From assembly GCA_003864535.1 (NCBI GenBank), contig BHEQ01000139.1, forward strand, positions 1 to 5,641: a DNA stretch of 5,641 nucleotides, in the 5' to 3' direction. The stretch's first letter is position 1. Every line of letters starts with the position of its first letter. The position numbers and the translations under genes were made by a program. This document shows, one piece after another, positions 5,593-5,641 of the stretch. Source of the stretch: Gammaproteobacteria bacterium (GTDB taxonomy: Bacteria > Pseudomonadota > Gammaproteobacteria > Cardiobacteriales > Wohlfahrtiimonadaceae). The notes beneath the pieces are model-generated. The model searched no databases. It was not told where the DNA came from and saw only the letters and a list, made by a program, of their open reading frames with translations.

Positions 5593-5641
5593 ATGGCAAT
5601 TCGCGTAGGTATTAATGGCTTTGGACGTATTGGACGCTTTG
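5593..5641 (+). CDS. gap: Glyceraldehyde-3-phosphate dehydrogenase, N-terminal fragment cut by window end
   Basis: Sixteen codons are visible: MAIRVGINGFGRIGRF. This is the conserved start of GAPDH, with the Rossmann-fold Gly-x-Gly-x-x-Gly that binds the dinucleotide cofactor. The enzyme oxidises and phosphorylates glyceraldehyde 3-phosphate in glycolysis. A strong ribosome binding site AGGAG (5579-5583) lies 9 bases before the ATG. The catalytic Cys/His domain and the residues that choose NAD or NADP lie outside the window, so whether it is a glycolytic GapA type, another Gap or the related Epd cannot be settled; the opening favours Gap. Confidence 0.9.
   Translation, partial: MAIRVGINGFGRIGRF

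Overview
The window is a low-GC (A/T-rich, roughly one third G+C by eye) chromosomal stretch from a Gram-negative proteobacterium. The evidence is two lipoprotein signal peptides, the periplasmic outer-membrane-protein chaperone SurA, and a YgiB/YgiC pair, all typical of diderm bacteria. Protein resemblance points to a gammaproteobacterium or a close relative, but I cannot name the genus. There is no sign of phage, plasmid, insertion sequence, CRISPR or RNA genes.

Layout: (1) A DUF2459-family lipoprotein on the + strand (35-748) converges on ygiC, and a GC-rich imperfect inverted repeat (777-823) fills the gap between them. (2) A minus-strand ygiB-ygiC pair (2601 to 828). The 106 bp between the two genes hold an intrinsic terminator and a 13-bp tandem repeat that runs into the ygiC ribosome binding site. 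(3) A 285-bp divergent control region (2602-2886) with outward-facing promoter candidates, an A/T-only inverted repeat and an 11-bp tandem repeat made of TCTAGA-centred palindromes. (4) surA on the + strand (2887-3861), encoding a short form with one parvulin domain. (5) pepA, a complete leucyl aminopeptidase (3958-5439), preceded by a spaced pair of TGATCA palindromes. (6) The first 16 codons of gap, glyceraldehyde-3-phosphate dehydrogenase, running off the right edge.

How the genes fit together: SurA (outer-membrane protein folding), YgiB (predicted lipoprotein) and the DUF2459 lipoprotein are envelope proteins, and ygiBC shares its control region with surA. YgiC is a cytosolic ATP-grasp-like enzyme of unknown reaction. 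PepA and Gap are cytosolic housekeeping enzymes. Three starts were moved inward from the longest open frame (35, 1985 and 2887) because the internal ATG has a better ribosome binding site and gives a normal signal peptide or family-length N-terminus.

I see no convincing new biological system. The coding content is ordinary. The points worth a second look are regulatory: short repeats and palindromes in each intergenic region, the terminator inside ygiBC, and the reduced SurA.
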